Shown piece by piece: positions 16,890 through 24,783 of a stretch of 64,000 nt of DNA. The notes beneath the pieces were generated by a model. That model ran no database searches, was not told where the DNA came from, and saw only the letters and a program-made list of their open reading frames with translations. The stretch's first letter is position 1, and each line of letters begins with the position of its first letter. The translations under genes were made by a program, and so were the position numbers. This DNA is from VXYL01 sp965116935 (GTDB lineage Bacteria; Pseudomonadota; Gammaproteobacteria; Pseudomonadales; Azotimanducaceae), in NCBI GenBank assembly GCA_965116935.1, contig OZ220737.1, forward strand, positions 372,001 to 436,000, written 5' to 3'.

Positions 16890-17693
16890 CTAGCCGTCGG
16901 GCAGGAGGGAGCACTTGCGGCGGTCGTCGGTGTTGAGTTCGACGCGCTCGCAGCGGATGCGGTTGGCGGTTACGGCGCGCTTGGAAGGGCCGATGATGCG
17001 GTAGCGCTCGCCGAAGAGGCTCGACACTTTCTGCACCTCCACGCGATTGCCCTGTCGGATCTTGCTTTCGCGCCACACGTCGCCTTCGAACAGCACGCGG
17101 TCGTCCACGGCAATCAGTTGGCGGTCGCGCACCAGCTTGCGGTGGGCGGTCACCTCGCCGAAGAAATGCTCCGGGATGTCCAGCACGGTGCGATCCACCG
17201 TGGTTCGGGTGATGGCCACCTCGGTGATGGTGGGGGTGTCATCGTCGGCATCGGCTGTGTCTGCCGTGGTTGCCGGCCCAGCAGGCGTTGGGCTCGCCGC
17301 AGTAGGTTCGTCACGCTTTAGGAGGCCCGTGACGCGGCCCCAAATGCCGCGTCGCGGCTCGGCCTCGTCGGGCTCCGGGACGGCTGCCGGCGCTTGCCGG
17401 GCACCAATTGTCTCCGTCTCCAAAGCCTCCGCACCAAGCGTCTGCCGCAAGGTCTCGGCAGCCGCCAAGCACTCTTGCCGCCTCTCGGCATCCTCGAGCG
17501 CCACGCAACGCGCCTGGAGCTCGCAAGCACCGCGCTCTGCCTCAGGCACCGCGGCGCAGTCCTCGCCCCAAGCGCTTCCGAGCGGAAGGCTGAGGGCCAA
17601 AAAGAAAAAGGCTCGGCGAAGGACATGCCTTCGCCGAGCCGGAGAAAGGAAACGACGGGAGGGAAAGCGGTCGGATGCGCTGCTTTGCGGCAT
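16890..17693 (-). CDS. Exported hypothetical protein
   Basis: 267 residues. A signal-like stretch (LRRAFFFLALSLPLGSAWG, about 24-43) is followed by a cysteine-containing helical region (CAAVPEAERGACELQARC), a low-complexity Pro/Ala/Thr linker around residues 115-150, and a C-terminal beta-rich domain. No family recognised. The signal-peptide codons coincide with a perfect 13-bp hairpin plus T-tract (17600-17641) that reads as a terminator for the upstream receptor gene. Either the gene starts later than 17693 or the hairpin regulates read-through into it. Confidence 0.6.
   Translation of the reverse strand: MPQSSASDRFPSRRFLSPARRRHVLRRAFFFLALSLPLGSAWGEDCAAVPEAERGACELQARCVALEDAERRQECLAAAETLRQTLGAEALETETIGARQAPAAVPEPDEAEPRRGIWGRVTGLLKRDEPTAASPTPAGPATTADTADADDDTPTITEVAITRTTVDRTVLDIPEHFFGEVTAHRKLVRDRQLIAVDDRVLFEGDVWRESKIRQGNRVEVQKVSSLFGERYRIIGPSKRAVTANRIRCERVELNTDDRRKCSLLPDG
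17600..17641 (-). terminator. Rho-independent terminator of the TonB receptor gene
   Basis: Perfect 13-bp stem GGCTCGGCGAAGG/CCTTCGCCGAGCC with a 5-base loop (17611-17641), followed on the minus strand by TTTTTCTTTTT. It lies about 100 bp past the receptor stop codon. The same DNA encodes the start of the next ORF's signal peptide. Confidence 0.85.
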
Positions 17694-17739
17694 CGAATCC
17701 GACCTGACCTTAACCCTCCGCTACGTCAGCTAGCTTCGA

Positions 17740-20700
17740 CTAGAAGCCCACCGTCAGGCGCACGAATGCGATGCGACCGAAGATGTTGTCGACGTAGGTG
17801 TCGTAGCCGACGCCCGAAGGCATCGGGTCGGGGTTGGCGTTGAAGATATTCCGGATCGTCGTGTTCAGCGACGCGTAACCGAAGCCAAAGATGTCCGGCC
17901 GGGTGTACGTGTAGCTGGCGTCCCAATAGTGACGCGAGTCGATGCGGCAGTACGGGTTGCGGTCTTGGTCGGCGCAAACCTTGTCTTCGGCAAGCGTCAC
18001 GACCTCAGCACCGTCGGTGCCTTCACCCGCGCGGGGCTGACCGTTGACCCAGGTGCCGGAGAGGTCGAAGTCTCGATCGTCGCCCAACACTTCATCCCAC
18101 GAAGCCATCACGTCGCGCAGGCTGGAATGCCAGCGGACCCCGAACTGGGCGATGTGGTCGCCATAGAACCAGCGCACGTTTGCATTGACGCGCCACTCCG
18201 GCGTTGCCGGCAGGCTCCAGAACAGTTCATTTAGGCTCCTGATGTAGTGCACGCCGTTGTTGCGGTTGCCGACGCCATCGACGCGGATGCCGCCATAGGC
18301 GTGGCCGCTGTCGGCGGTGAACCGGACGATGCTCATCTCCACCATCTGCGTTGCGCTCATGGACAGCGCGAAGCTGCCATAGTCGCCGCCGATGTAGGGG
18401 ATGGACTCCGCCTCGAAGCGATACCGCGCACCCCAGATCACACTGGTGGTGGTCTGTTCGCCCTGGTTCGTCCACGGCGAGTCAACCGACTGCAGTTGCA
18501 GGCCGTCGATGCCGCCCCGCTGAATGGTGCTGCCAGCAACGCCCATCTCGTGGTCTTGCACCCAAGAGATGGCTGCCTGACGACGGCACTCCAGTTCGGC
18601 TGCCGACGTGTTGGCGAGGTATTCGCCGACATTGGATCGGTCATTGCGCGACTCGTTGTCGTAGTCGAGCTCCGTTCCGGGGCACATCTCGCGGGCGTGG
18701 ATCGAGAAACCGATTCCCGCAGCGCTGATGTTGGAGCTGGCCGCAAAGCGGTCAACCCGACCGTTGAAGTCCACCGTGGTGTAGTCCACGTCGAAGTTCA
18801 GGTCGCCGTCCAGGAACTGCAGCGAGAGGCCGAAGTTGTAGAGGTCGGAAACCTCTGCATCGAGCTCCGGTGCCTCCGAGTCCGGCGTCAGCACGTTCGG
18901 AACGACGCCACCATCGCCAGCGTCAGAGCAAGCTGCAAGCTCCGGCATGTTGTCGCAGAGGTAATCCGAGAGCGACTGCACGGAGTTGGAGTAGCTGCCC
19001 GATTGCGCCAGCGTCGGGTTGAAGAGCTGGAACATCCCCGGCAGCACGTAGCCTTGCGTGAGGCTGGCGCGCAGTGCGAGGAAGTCGAGCGGCTGGTAGC
19101 GAATTGCGAGCTTCGGAATCACCGTGTCGAAGTTCACCTTGCGGCCAGCGGTCGAGAGGCCACCGCGAGCTTCAAACTCCGCGTAGCGAGCCGCGACCTG
19201 GGCTTCCATCTGGCCCCAGAAGTCGTGGTCAACGAGCGGCAGCGAGAGCTCGACGAAGACGGCGCGGGTTTCTTCTTCCGTCAACTGGTAGTTGATCGAC
19301 GTGTTGCCCGACCAGGGATCGAAGTCCGCCGTGCCGATGCCGAGGCCGAGAGCGCCCATGGCGTCCGGTCGGAATTCTTCAGACTCCGTCCGCCAGTGAA
19401 TGCCCGCCGCGATGCCGACCGGCTGGTCGTTCCAAGGCAGGTCGTAGATGGAGCTGTTGTTGGCCACCAAGTCAATGATGTGCATGCCAATCGTGCGCTG
19501 CATCTGCGAGAGGTGGATGCCGGCGAAGCGGTTCTCCTCCTCGGTGTTCACCTCGGCGGCGTTCGGGTCCCGCCATGCCGGCTGCAGTTCGCCGTCTTCC
19601 GTGGTGGCGAGCCATGCGGTGCTGAAGGGGTTCCAGCACTGATCGCCGAAGGGACCTGCCTGACAGCGAAGCGCGGCGATGGTCATCGGCCATGCGGCTT
19701 CCATGCGGTCGTCGGTGCGACGGCTGATCTGCCAGATCCAGTCCGCATCCACAATCCAGTCGGTGTCCGGAATGTCGATCTCGGTGCCGAGACGCAGCCG
19801 GAAGTTGTCGATCGTGGTGCGATCCTTCCAGGTCATGTCGTCGTTCAGCCAAGGGATGTTGTTGTTGTAGGGCTGCTTCGGCGTGATGTTGTTGTCATGC
19901 CACGCACGCACATCCTCGAACAGGCGAACGCCGCCGTTGCCGAGGGTGTCCGGGTCGAAGCGGTCGGGAATGCCGTCGCCGTCCATATCCATGGTGTCGG
20001 AGAGCAGCACGACCCGATACTCGGGATTCCGCGTCAGGCCGAAGTCGGCATCGGGAATGCCGTCGCCGTCCATGTCCGCACCGGTGGTGCGGTCGGGAAT
20101 GCCGTCGCCGTTGGCGTCCTGCGCAAACAGCATCATCTCGCCCGGCTCTTCGAGGTAGTCGTAGCGGCCGTTGCCGTTGCGGTCGTCGTAGTTCAGGTAC
20201 GAGTCGGCATGGATGCCACGCTCGAGGAAGGTATCGGCGGCACCGCCAGCATCGGCGGAGAACATCGTCCGAACCCATTCCTCGCGCTGCGCCCAGCGAT
20301 CGTTCCACTCGTCGCAACCGTCGAGGGCGAGGTAGTCGCACGCGCTCGAACCGTCCGCGTAAGCGCGGAAGGGGTTGCCGGGGTTGGAGCCGACCACCAT
20401 GGCCGCGGTCGGGCCATTGGAAGCGCGGGCGTTCCAGTCATCGAGGCGAACCGAGTAGTTGCGCGTGTTCCAGTCGAGACGGGAGGTGACGAGTTCGCCA
20501 CGCACCTTCACGTAGTCGTTGAACTCGTGCTCGAAGTAGGTCATCGCGGATTCTTGGTTGCGCTCCTCGCGGATGTCGGCCTGGTCGCCGATCGACGCGC
20601 GGCAGTCCTGCGGCTCGCCAGCCGGGTAGCCTTCCTGGCCGTTCCATGCGGACCAGCCGTCGAGCTCGCCCACCATGAAGCCGTTCAGGTAGTTGCCCGG

Positions 20701-22089
20701 CAACTGGTTGTCGGTGTAGCCGAGGTTCTGCTCCGAGTCGTCCCAGCCGCTGATCGTCGTGAGCGGATGGTCGGCCAGTTCCGGATATGGCAGCACGCCG
20801 CCCTTGCCGTTGCGGATGTCGTCGCGACGCGGGTCATCCGGCGGCAGCGGCGGACGGAACGGCGTGTAGTCGTTGCCGCCACCGAAGGCGTAGCCACAAC
20901 CTGGGTCTTGCCGGAAGGCCGTCCAGATGCCACCCGACTGGTCGGCGTCGTTGTAGCCGCCGTAGGGCAGCAGGTTGTCGCTGAGCTGCGGGCCGCGCCA
21001 TGCGCCCCGACCGCCCTTGCGCGAACCCATGAAGTGGATCGGCACGACGCCGGGGTCGTTGATGTCGTAGACCGGCGAGAAGACGCCGCCAGCCGGGCCC
21101 GCTGCGGGTATCGAGTTCGACTGGTCGCTGCGGGTCGGCGAGTAGCGTTCTGCCAGCCAGCCACCGGTGTTGCCCCAGCCCCAACGCTGTGCGTCGGGCA
21201 GGCGATACCAGATCGCGTCCACCGAGGCGTTCGGCGATAGCTCGCCGCTCGAGCCACGGTGCGGGATCAGGTACTCGCCGGGATGCGCCCAGGGACGTTC
21301 CTGATACGGGTGCAGGTACTGCCCCGTCCAGTTCGCCGAGCTGATGACGTAGTCCGGCCGGTCCGTCTGCTTCATCCGCGCCTGGTCACGAATCTCCAAG
21401 GCGAAGATGATGCTGGTGCGGTCGCCCTGCGCACCCGCAAGGAGCCCCATGCGCTTGGCCGGCGTGCCGTTCTCGATGGGCTGCGAATACTCGTAGTTCA
21501 CCATCAGGCCATCGAAATCCTTGCGCGGCACCAAGTTGATGACACCGGACACTGCCGAGGCGCCGTACAGCGCCGAGGCGCCGTCGAGAATCGTCTCGAT
21601 GCGGCCAATGGCGATGCCGGGGTACATGTTGTTGAGGTCCGAACCTGCGCGCCGAGTGGACGAGCCGATGCCGGTGACGCTGGCCGGCACACGGTGCCCG
21701 TCCATCATCGTCATCGTCGCCCGCGTGCCGAGGCCGCGAAGGTTGGCCCACGTTTCCGCGCCCTGCTGGAATTGCTGGTCGTCGGCACCGTGGAACTCGG
21801 TGGTCGCCGTGTTGGCGTTCACACCGATCTGGAAGGTCTGGTCGAAGACGATGTCGCCGAGGTCTGACGTTCCCGACAGGGAGAGGTCAACCGCGTCGAC
21901 GATGTCGCGAGGCGAAGGCAGGTCGAAGTTGTCGCGCCGGATGTAAGACCCGGTTACGACCATCTCCTCGACGTCCTCGTCCTCCTCATCGCTTTCGTCG
22001 TCCTCTTCGGCCGCCTGCGCATTCACGACGCTAAACGCGAGCATGAGCGCGGTGGACAGCCGCATTGAGTGCTTAAGCCATGGTTTCAT
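17740..22089 (-). CDS. TonB-dependent receptor with calcium-loop insertion
   Basis: 1449 residues, much longer than the usual 700-1000. The ATG at 22089 is chosen because it opens a signal peptide (STALMLAFSVVNAQA) that ends in AQA; the open frame runs on to 22266 without family likeness. An acidic stretch and a TonB-box-like VEEMVVTGSYIRR precede the plug (WANLRGLGTRATMTMMDGHR; IETILDGASALYGASAVSGV). The barrel follows and ends in an aromatic strand (RIAFVRLTVGF). Residues about 633-716 insert four DxDGDGIPD-type loops, like thrombospondin type 3 or dockerin calcium sites, within an extracellular-loop region. Ligand unknown. Confidence 0.92.
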   Translation of the reverse strand: MKPWLKHSMRLSTALMLAFSVVNAQAAEEDDESDEEDEDVEEMVVTGSYIRRDNFDLPSPRDIVDAVDLSLSGTSDLGDIVFDQTFQIGVNANTATTEFHGADDQQFQQGAETWANLRGLGTRATMTMMDGHRVPASVTGIGSSTRRAGSDLNNMYPGIAIGRIETILDGASALYGASAVSGVINLVPRKDFDGLMVNYEYSQPIENGTPAKRMGLLAGAQGDRTSIIFALEIRDQARMKQTDRPDYVISSANWTGQYLHPYQERPWAHPGEYLIPHRGSSGELSPNASVDAIWYRLPDAQRWGWGNTGGWLAERYSPTRSDQSNSIPAAGPAGGVFSPVYDINDPGVVPIHFMGSRKGGRGAWRGPQLSDNLLPYGGYNDADQSGGIWTAFRQDPGCGYAFGGGNDYTPFRPPLPPDDPRRDDIRNGKGGVLPYPELADHPLTTISGWDDSEQNLGYTDNQLPGNYLNGFMVGELDGWSAWNGQEGYPAGEPQDCRASIGDQADIREERNQESAMTYFEHEFNDYVKVRGELVTSRLDWNTRNYSVRLDDWNARASNGPTAAMVVGSNPGNPFRAYADGSSACDYLALDGCDEWNDRWAQREEWVRTMFSADAGGAADTFLERGIHADSYLNYDDRNGNGRYDYLEEPGEMMLFAQDANGDGIPDRTTGADMDGDGIPDADFGLTRNPEYRVVLLSDTMDMDGDGIPDRFDPDTLGNGGVRLFEDVRAWHDNNITPKQPYNNNIPWLNDDMTWKDRTTIDNFRLRLGTEIDIPDTDWIVDADWIWQISRRTDDRMEAAWPMTIAALRCQAGPFGDQCWNPFSTAWLATTEDGELQPAWRDPNAAEVNTEEENRFAGIHLSQMQRTIGMHIIDLVANNSSIYDLPWNDQPVGIAAGIHWRTESEEFRPDAMGALGLGIGTADFDPWSGNTSINYQLTEEETRAVFVELSLPLVDHDFWGQMEAQVAARYAEFEARGGLSTAGRKVNFDTVIPKLAIRYQPLDFLALRASLTQGYVLPGMFQLFNPTLAQSGSYSNSVQSLSDYLCDNMPELAACSDAGDGGVVPNVLTPDSEAPELDAEVSDLYNFGLSLQFLDGDLNFDVDYTTVDFNGRVDRFAASSNISAAGIGFSIHAREMCPGTELDYDNESRNDRSNVGEYLANTSAAELECRRQAAISWVQDHEMGVAGSTIQRGGIDGLQLQSVDSPWTNQGEQTTTSVIWGARYRFEAESIPYIGGDYGSFALSMSATQMVEMSIVRFTADSGHAYGGIRVDGVGNRNNGVHYIRSLNELFWSLPATPEWRVNANVRWFYGDHIAQFGVRWHSSLRDVMASWDEVLGDDRDFDLSGTWVNGQPRAGEGTDGAEVVTLAEDKVCADQDRNPYCRIDSRHYWDASYTYTRPDIFGFGYASLNTTIRNIFNANPDPMPSGVGYDTYVDNIFGRIAFVRLTVGF

Positions 22090-22237
22090 GAAACCGTTTC
22101 CCCTCGATTTCCTTGGGTTAGCTTCGCGCGCCTCGCGTTCCGTATCGAGTCTTGCGCAACGCCGGCTAGCAACCGGAACTGCAAAAAACTCGGCCACGGC
22201 ATGCGCCGGTGCGGTCGGTCCTTCCCCGACACAGGCG

Positions 22238-22293
22238 CTTTTACGCGTCCATTTGCCACTTGTCAAGGCGCTCTACGACAATTTGTGACAAAT
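22238..22293 (-). promoter_or_regulatory. TonB receptor promoter with upstream palindrome
   Basis: On the minus strand, -35 TTGACA (22261-22266), 17-bp spacer, -10 TAAAAG (22238-22243), leaving a leader of roughly 140 nt before ATG 22089. Fifteen bases upstream of the -35 lies a perfect 13-bp palindrome ATTTGTGACAAAT (22281-22293), a plausible regulator site. Confidence 0.65.
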
Positions 22294-22350
22294 CTGCAAC
22301 ATTTTCATTCTGAGGTGTTGGAAACCCGCGACGATGGCACCTGCCACGGC

Positions 22351-22795
22351 CTAGACGGTGAGGGCATCCCGCACTCGCCGGCGCCGTCCGAGGGTATCGG
22401 CATCGTCGCAGAGGGCCTCGGTGCGCGCCGCCACCAGGTGCGCTTCGCCGGAAGCCGGCGCGAGACGCAGCGCGCGAGCGAGCGGAGCGCGGGCCTCGAC
22501 GCACGCCCCCTGCGCCAGCCGCGGCATCGCCAGCCAATAGAGGTGGCTCGCCTGCTCCGGTTCTGCGCCCGCGAGTTCGGCGTAGCTGCGCTCCGCCTCG
22601 GCATGCTCCCCCTGCCGCATGGCGAGGCCAGCGTGCAGGGCTCTCGCCGGCGTGCCGTCAGGCGACAAGATGCGTCGGCTTTCCTTCAGCGCGGCGGCGT
22701 GCCGGCCGTGCCGCGCGAGGGCCCTGGCGAGTGCGAATCCAACGCTCGCATCCAACGATCGCGACGCACAACGCCGCGAAGATAGTGCCAGCGAA
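22351..22795 (-). pseudogene. TPR protein remnant
   Basis: Roughly 90% identical by eye to 25020-25345 of the intact TPR gene at 24784-26235 and in the same strand. It keeps the C-terminal TPR part, with GTPARALHAGLAMRQGEHAEAE, and near 22768-22795 jumps to a segment matching 25878-25915, so about 0.5 kb has been deleted internally. It has no start or ribosome binding site and its 3' end is frameshifted. It is one half of a duplication now split by the abiE genes. Confidence 0.75.
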
Positions 22796-22862
22796 ACACC
22801 CCTGCGAGTTCCGCTGCCATGCCCCTACCCTCAAGGGACGGGACAAGCCCTTTCCCTCGGGG

Positions 22863-23555
22863 TCATCGCAAATGCAAGGAAGGCCGCGAACCACTCAAGG
22901 AGTCCGTGCCTGCCCGTAGGCACCGAAGGCGCGTCTCAATGGCCCGGCTGATCGGTCCCGCAGGGACCAATCGTCCGATGAGTTGCCCCAGCCGGCACCA
23001 GTCGATGTTGTCGAGATCGAGTTCCGGCAGACGCCCGTACCGGTTGCCACGGCGAGTTGCGATGTAGAGGGTGTCAAGGAGCGCCTTCTCTGCCGTCGCT
23101 ATTGCATAGGGCGGCTCGGTCGTGGACACTTCGATGCCGTCCAGCATCATCGCCGGCTGAATCTGCACGAACTCGAAGCGTCCGACCGGACTGTCCAGCA
23201 CCCTCCCGCGCCCGGTCGTGGCGACATGAATGGCCCCCGGAATCTGGGAGAGCACTCCGCACATGTGCAAGGCGGAAATGAACGACACATATCCGTGCTC
23301 GTTGCCAAGCAAGAGTCCCGTCGTCGCATTCGGCGTGAATGCCGGGTGGCCAAGCTGCGCCCAGACGCCTCGCGTGACCCGAACCAGCCCGTCCCGCCGG
23401 GCAAGGCGATTCAGCCAACGCGACGCGCTGTCGATGCGTTGCCCGGTGGCAACGGCGAACAACCGAGTCGTGAATTGCGCGTGCGCCGCAAGAAAGGCCA
23501 CCGGATCCAGAATGCCCTCGGCAGATTGGGACGCGACAAATGGTTCGGCTGCCAT
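22863..23555 (-). CDS. abiEi: AbiEi-family antitoxin
   Basis: 230 residues. The N-terminal winged-helix region (TTRLFAVATGQRIDSASRWLNRLARRDGLVRVTRGVWA, about 29-66) and the following AbiEi core (GYVSFISALHMCGVLSQIPGAIHVAT; EKALLDTLYIA) are typical of AbiE transcriptional-repressor antitoxins. It neutralises the downstream-acting nucleotidyltransferase AbiEii and represses the operon. Here the toxin gene comes first in transcription and its stop overlaps this start by one base (23555), reversing the commonest order. Confidence 0.88.
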   Translation of the reverse strand: MAAEPFVASQSAEGILDPVAFLAAHAQFTTRLFAVATGQRIDSASRWLNRLARRDGLVRVTRGVWAQLGHPAFTPNATTGLLLGNEHGYVSFISALHMCGVLSQIPGAIHVATTGRGRVLDSPVGRFEFVQIQPAMMLDGIEVSTTEPPYAIATAEKALLDTLYIATRRGNRYGRLPELDLDNIDWCRLGQLIGRLVPAGPISRAIETRLRCLRAGTDSLSGSRPSLHLR

Positions 23556-24376
23556 CAGGGCGCGTCCGGGTCCAAGAGTTCAAGCAGTCCGGCGCAAAGC
23601 TCGTCCCAGCGCTCGGTGGTGGCAAACTCGCGTGCCTCCGGTTCTAGGTAATCGACCACCTGACTTGTGTAGTCCGCATACGAAAGGGAGACAAGGACCT
23701 CCATCGCGCGAGCCCTTTCCTCACGGGCCAATCCGGAAGCGACGCCTCGGTCCCAATGTCCCCCCAGCCAGAGCAAATGCAGATCAAAGGCATCCCGTGC
23801 CTGTGGCTGGGCCCGCTTCGCGAGAGCCGAGAGCTTCTGCAGAGCCGCAGCCTCGCCGGTGTAATGCTGACAACGAAACGCCAGTTGCCGGTATGCGGCA
23901 GTCACCCCCGGCGAAATGGTGTCAGTGACGCACGAAAACGCTGCGGTCGCCTGGCCAAGCTCCGGCGCGGGGCACCGGTTCTCCCACCCTCGTCCAAAAT
24001 GCCGCCGCCGAGAAAACTCCACTTTGGTTGGCCAAGACTCCCCGGCGGTAACCAAGCGCACGCGGAAGCGCTGCGTAGTCGCCGTGTGCTTGGCCCGATC
24101 CGGGTCGTTCACCTGCACGTCAACGATGCCCAAGGCACCCAACGAACGACGAAACGCCCGGTCTTGGAGAACCCGGTAACCGTTCTTCTTCAGGGTCGCC
24201 ACCGATCCACCAAGCACGTCAATATCCATGTCCTCTGAATAGCGCGGGCTGCCAAAGAAAAAGCGCAGATTGGCGCCTCCCTTCAACACATAGAGGCGCG
24301 GGTCCGTGAGCATGAGGAGCCGCTCAAGAAAAAGGAGGTGGAAGGCCTCGCGAAGCTGTCGATGGGTGTATGCCAT
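23555..24376 (-). CDS. abiEii: AbiEii-family nucleotidyltransferase toxin
   Basis: 273 residues from ATG 24376. The AbiEii core is clear: LTDPRLYVLKGGANLRFFFG followed by SPRYSEDMDIDVLG, which holds the DxD metal-binding pair of the polymerase-beta-like nucleotidyltransferases. Further conserved positions lie in the AFDLHLLWL region near residue 195. These toxins add nucleotides to tRNA or other targets. The open frame extends to 24466 but that part lies in the CRTAC1 remnant. The start is seven bases after a -10 hexamer, so the mRNA appears leaderless. Confidence 0.87.
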   Translation of the reverse strand: MAYTHRQLREAFHLLFLERLLMLTDPRLYVLKGGANLRFFFGSPRYSEDMDIDVLGGSVATLKKNGYRVLQDRAFRRSLGALGIVDVQVNDPDRAKHTATTQRFRVRLVTAGESWPTKVEFSRRRHFGRGWENRCPAPELGQATAAFSCVTDTISPGVTAAYRQLAFRCQHYTGEAAALQKLSALAKRAQPQARDAFDLHLLWLGGHWDRGVASGLAREERARAMEVLVSLSYADYTSQVVDYLEPEAREFATTERWDELCAGLLELLDPDAP

Positions 24377-24382
24377 TTGGAG

Positions 24383-24418
24383 ATTATGCGTTTGAATTGG
24401 CGGATCCGTCAATTCAAA
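24383..24418 (-). promoter_or_regulatory. abiE promoter and 28-bp palindromic operator
   Basis: On the minus strand, -35 TTGACG (24407-24412), 18-bp spacer, -10 CATAAT (24383-24388), six bases before the abiEii ATG. A near-perfect 28-bp palindrome (24391-24418; 13 of 14 pairs, arms TTTGAATTG/CAATTCAAA, centre CGGATCCG) covers the -35 and spacer. It is the expected site for AbiEi autorepression. Confidence 0.75.
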
Positions 24419-24435
24419 TGCTTTTCCTTGGTTTC

Positions 24436-24741
24436 GCCGGGCCAGGTGGACGGTTACATCTTCCACCTTGGTTTGGTCACCTAGATCGAAATGGGGGCGG
24501 GGGTCGCTGTAGGCGAGGTAGCTGCCGTCCGGCTGGACGCTGCGCCAGATGCGTTGGCCGTCGACGACGGCGGAGACTGTGGCGCCGTAGGCGTCTCTTG
24601 GCGGGTCGCCGAGGATGGGACGGAAACGGGATCAAGTTGCCACGTGCGGGGCTCGATTTATCAGCAGGTCCGGCGGGGCATCGCGGTCGATGATGAGGAG
24701 GTCGAGGCCGCCGTCGTCATCCACGTCGCCGACCGCGCGCC
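24436..24741 (-). pseudogene. CRTAC1/ASPIC C-terminal remnant
   Basis: Aligns along its length with 9135-9440, the C-terminal ASPIC part of the intact CRTAC1 gene, keeping the codons for a DVDDDGGLDLLIIDRDAP repeat and the VTVRWPGE-like end. The frame is broken near 24625-24650. It has no start and is truncated at 24436 close to the abiE operator. It lies directly downstream of the intact TPR gene, so a TPR-CRTAC1 pair once stood here. Confidence 0.75.
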
Positions 24742-24783
24742 GGCAAGGGCAGGACGCTCTCGCCCGGGGAGCCGTTGGCGCCG

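Noticed and set aside
18247..21240. 997-codon plus-strand frame inside the TonB receptor gene
   Set aside because: Antisense shadow; composition is Val/Arg/His-rich with no domain, while the minus strand encodes a clear receptor.
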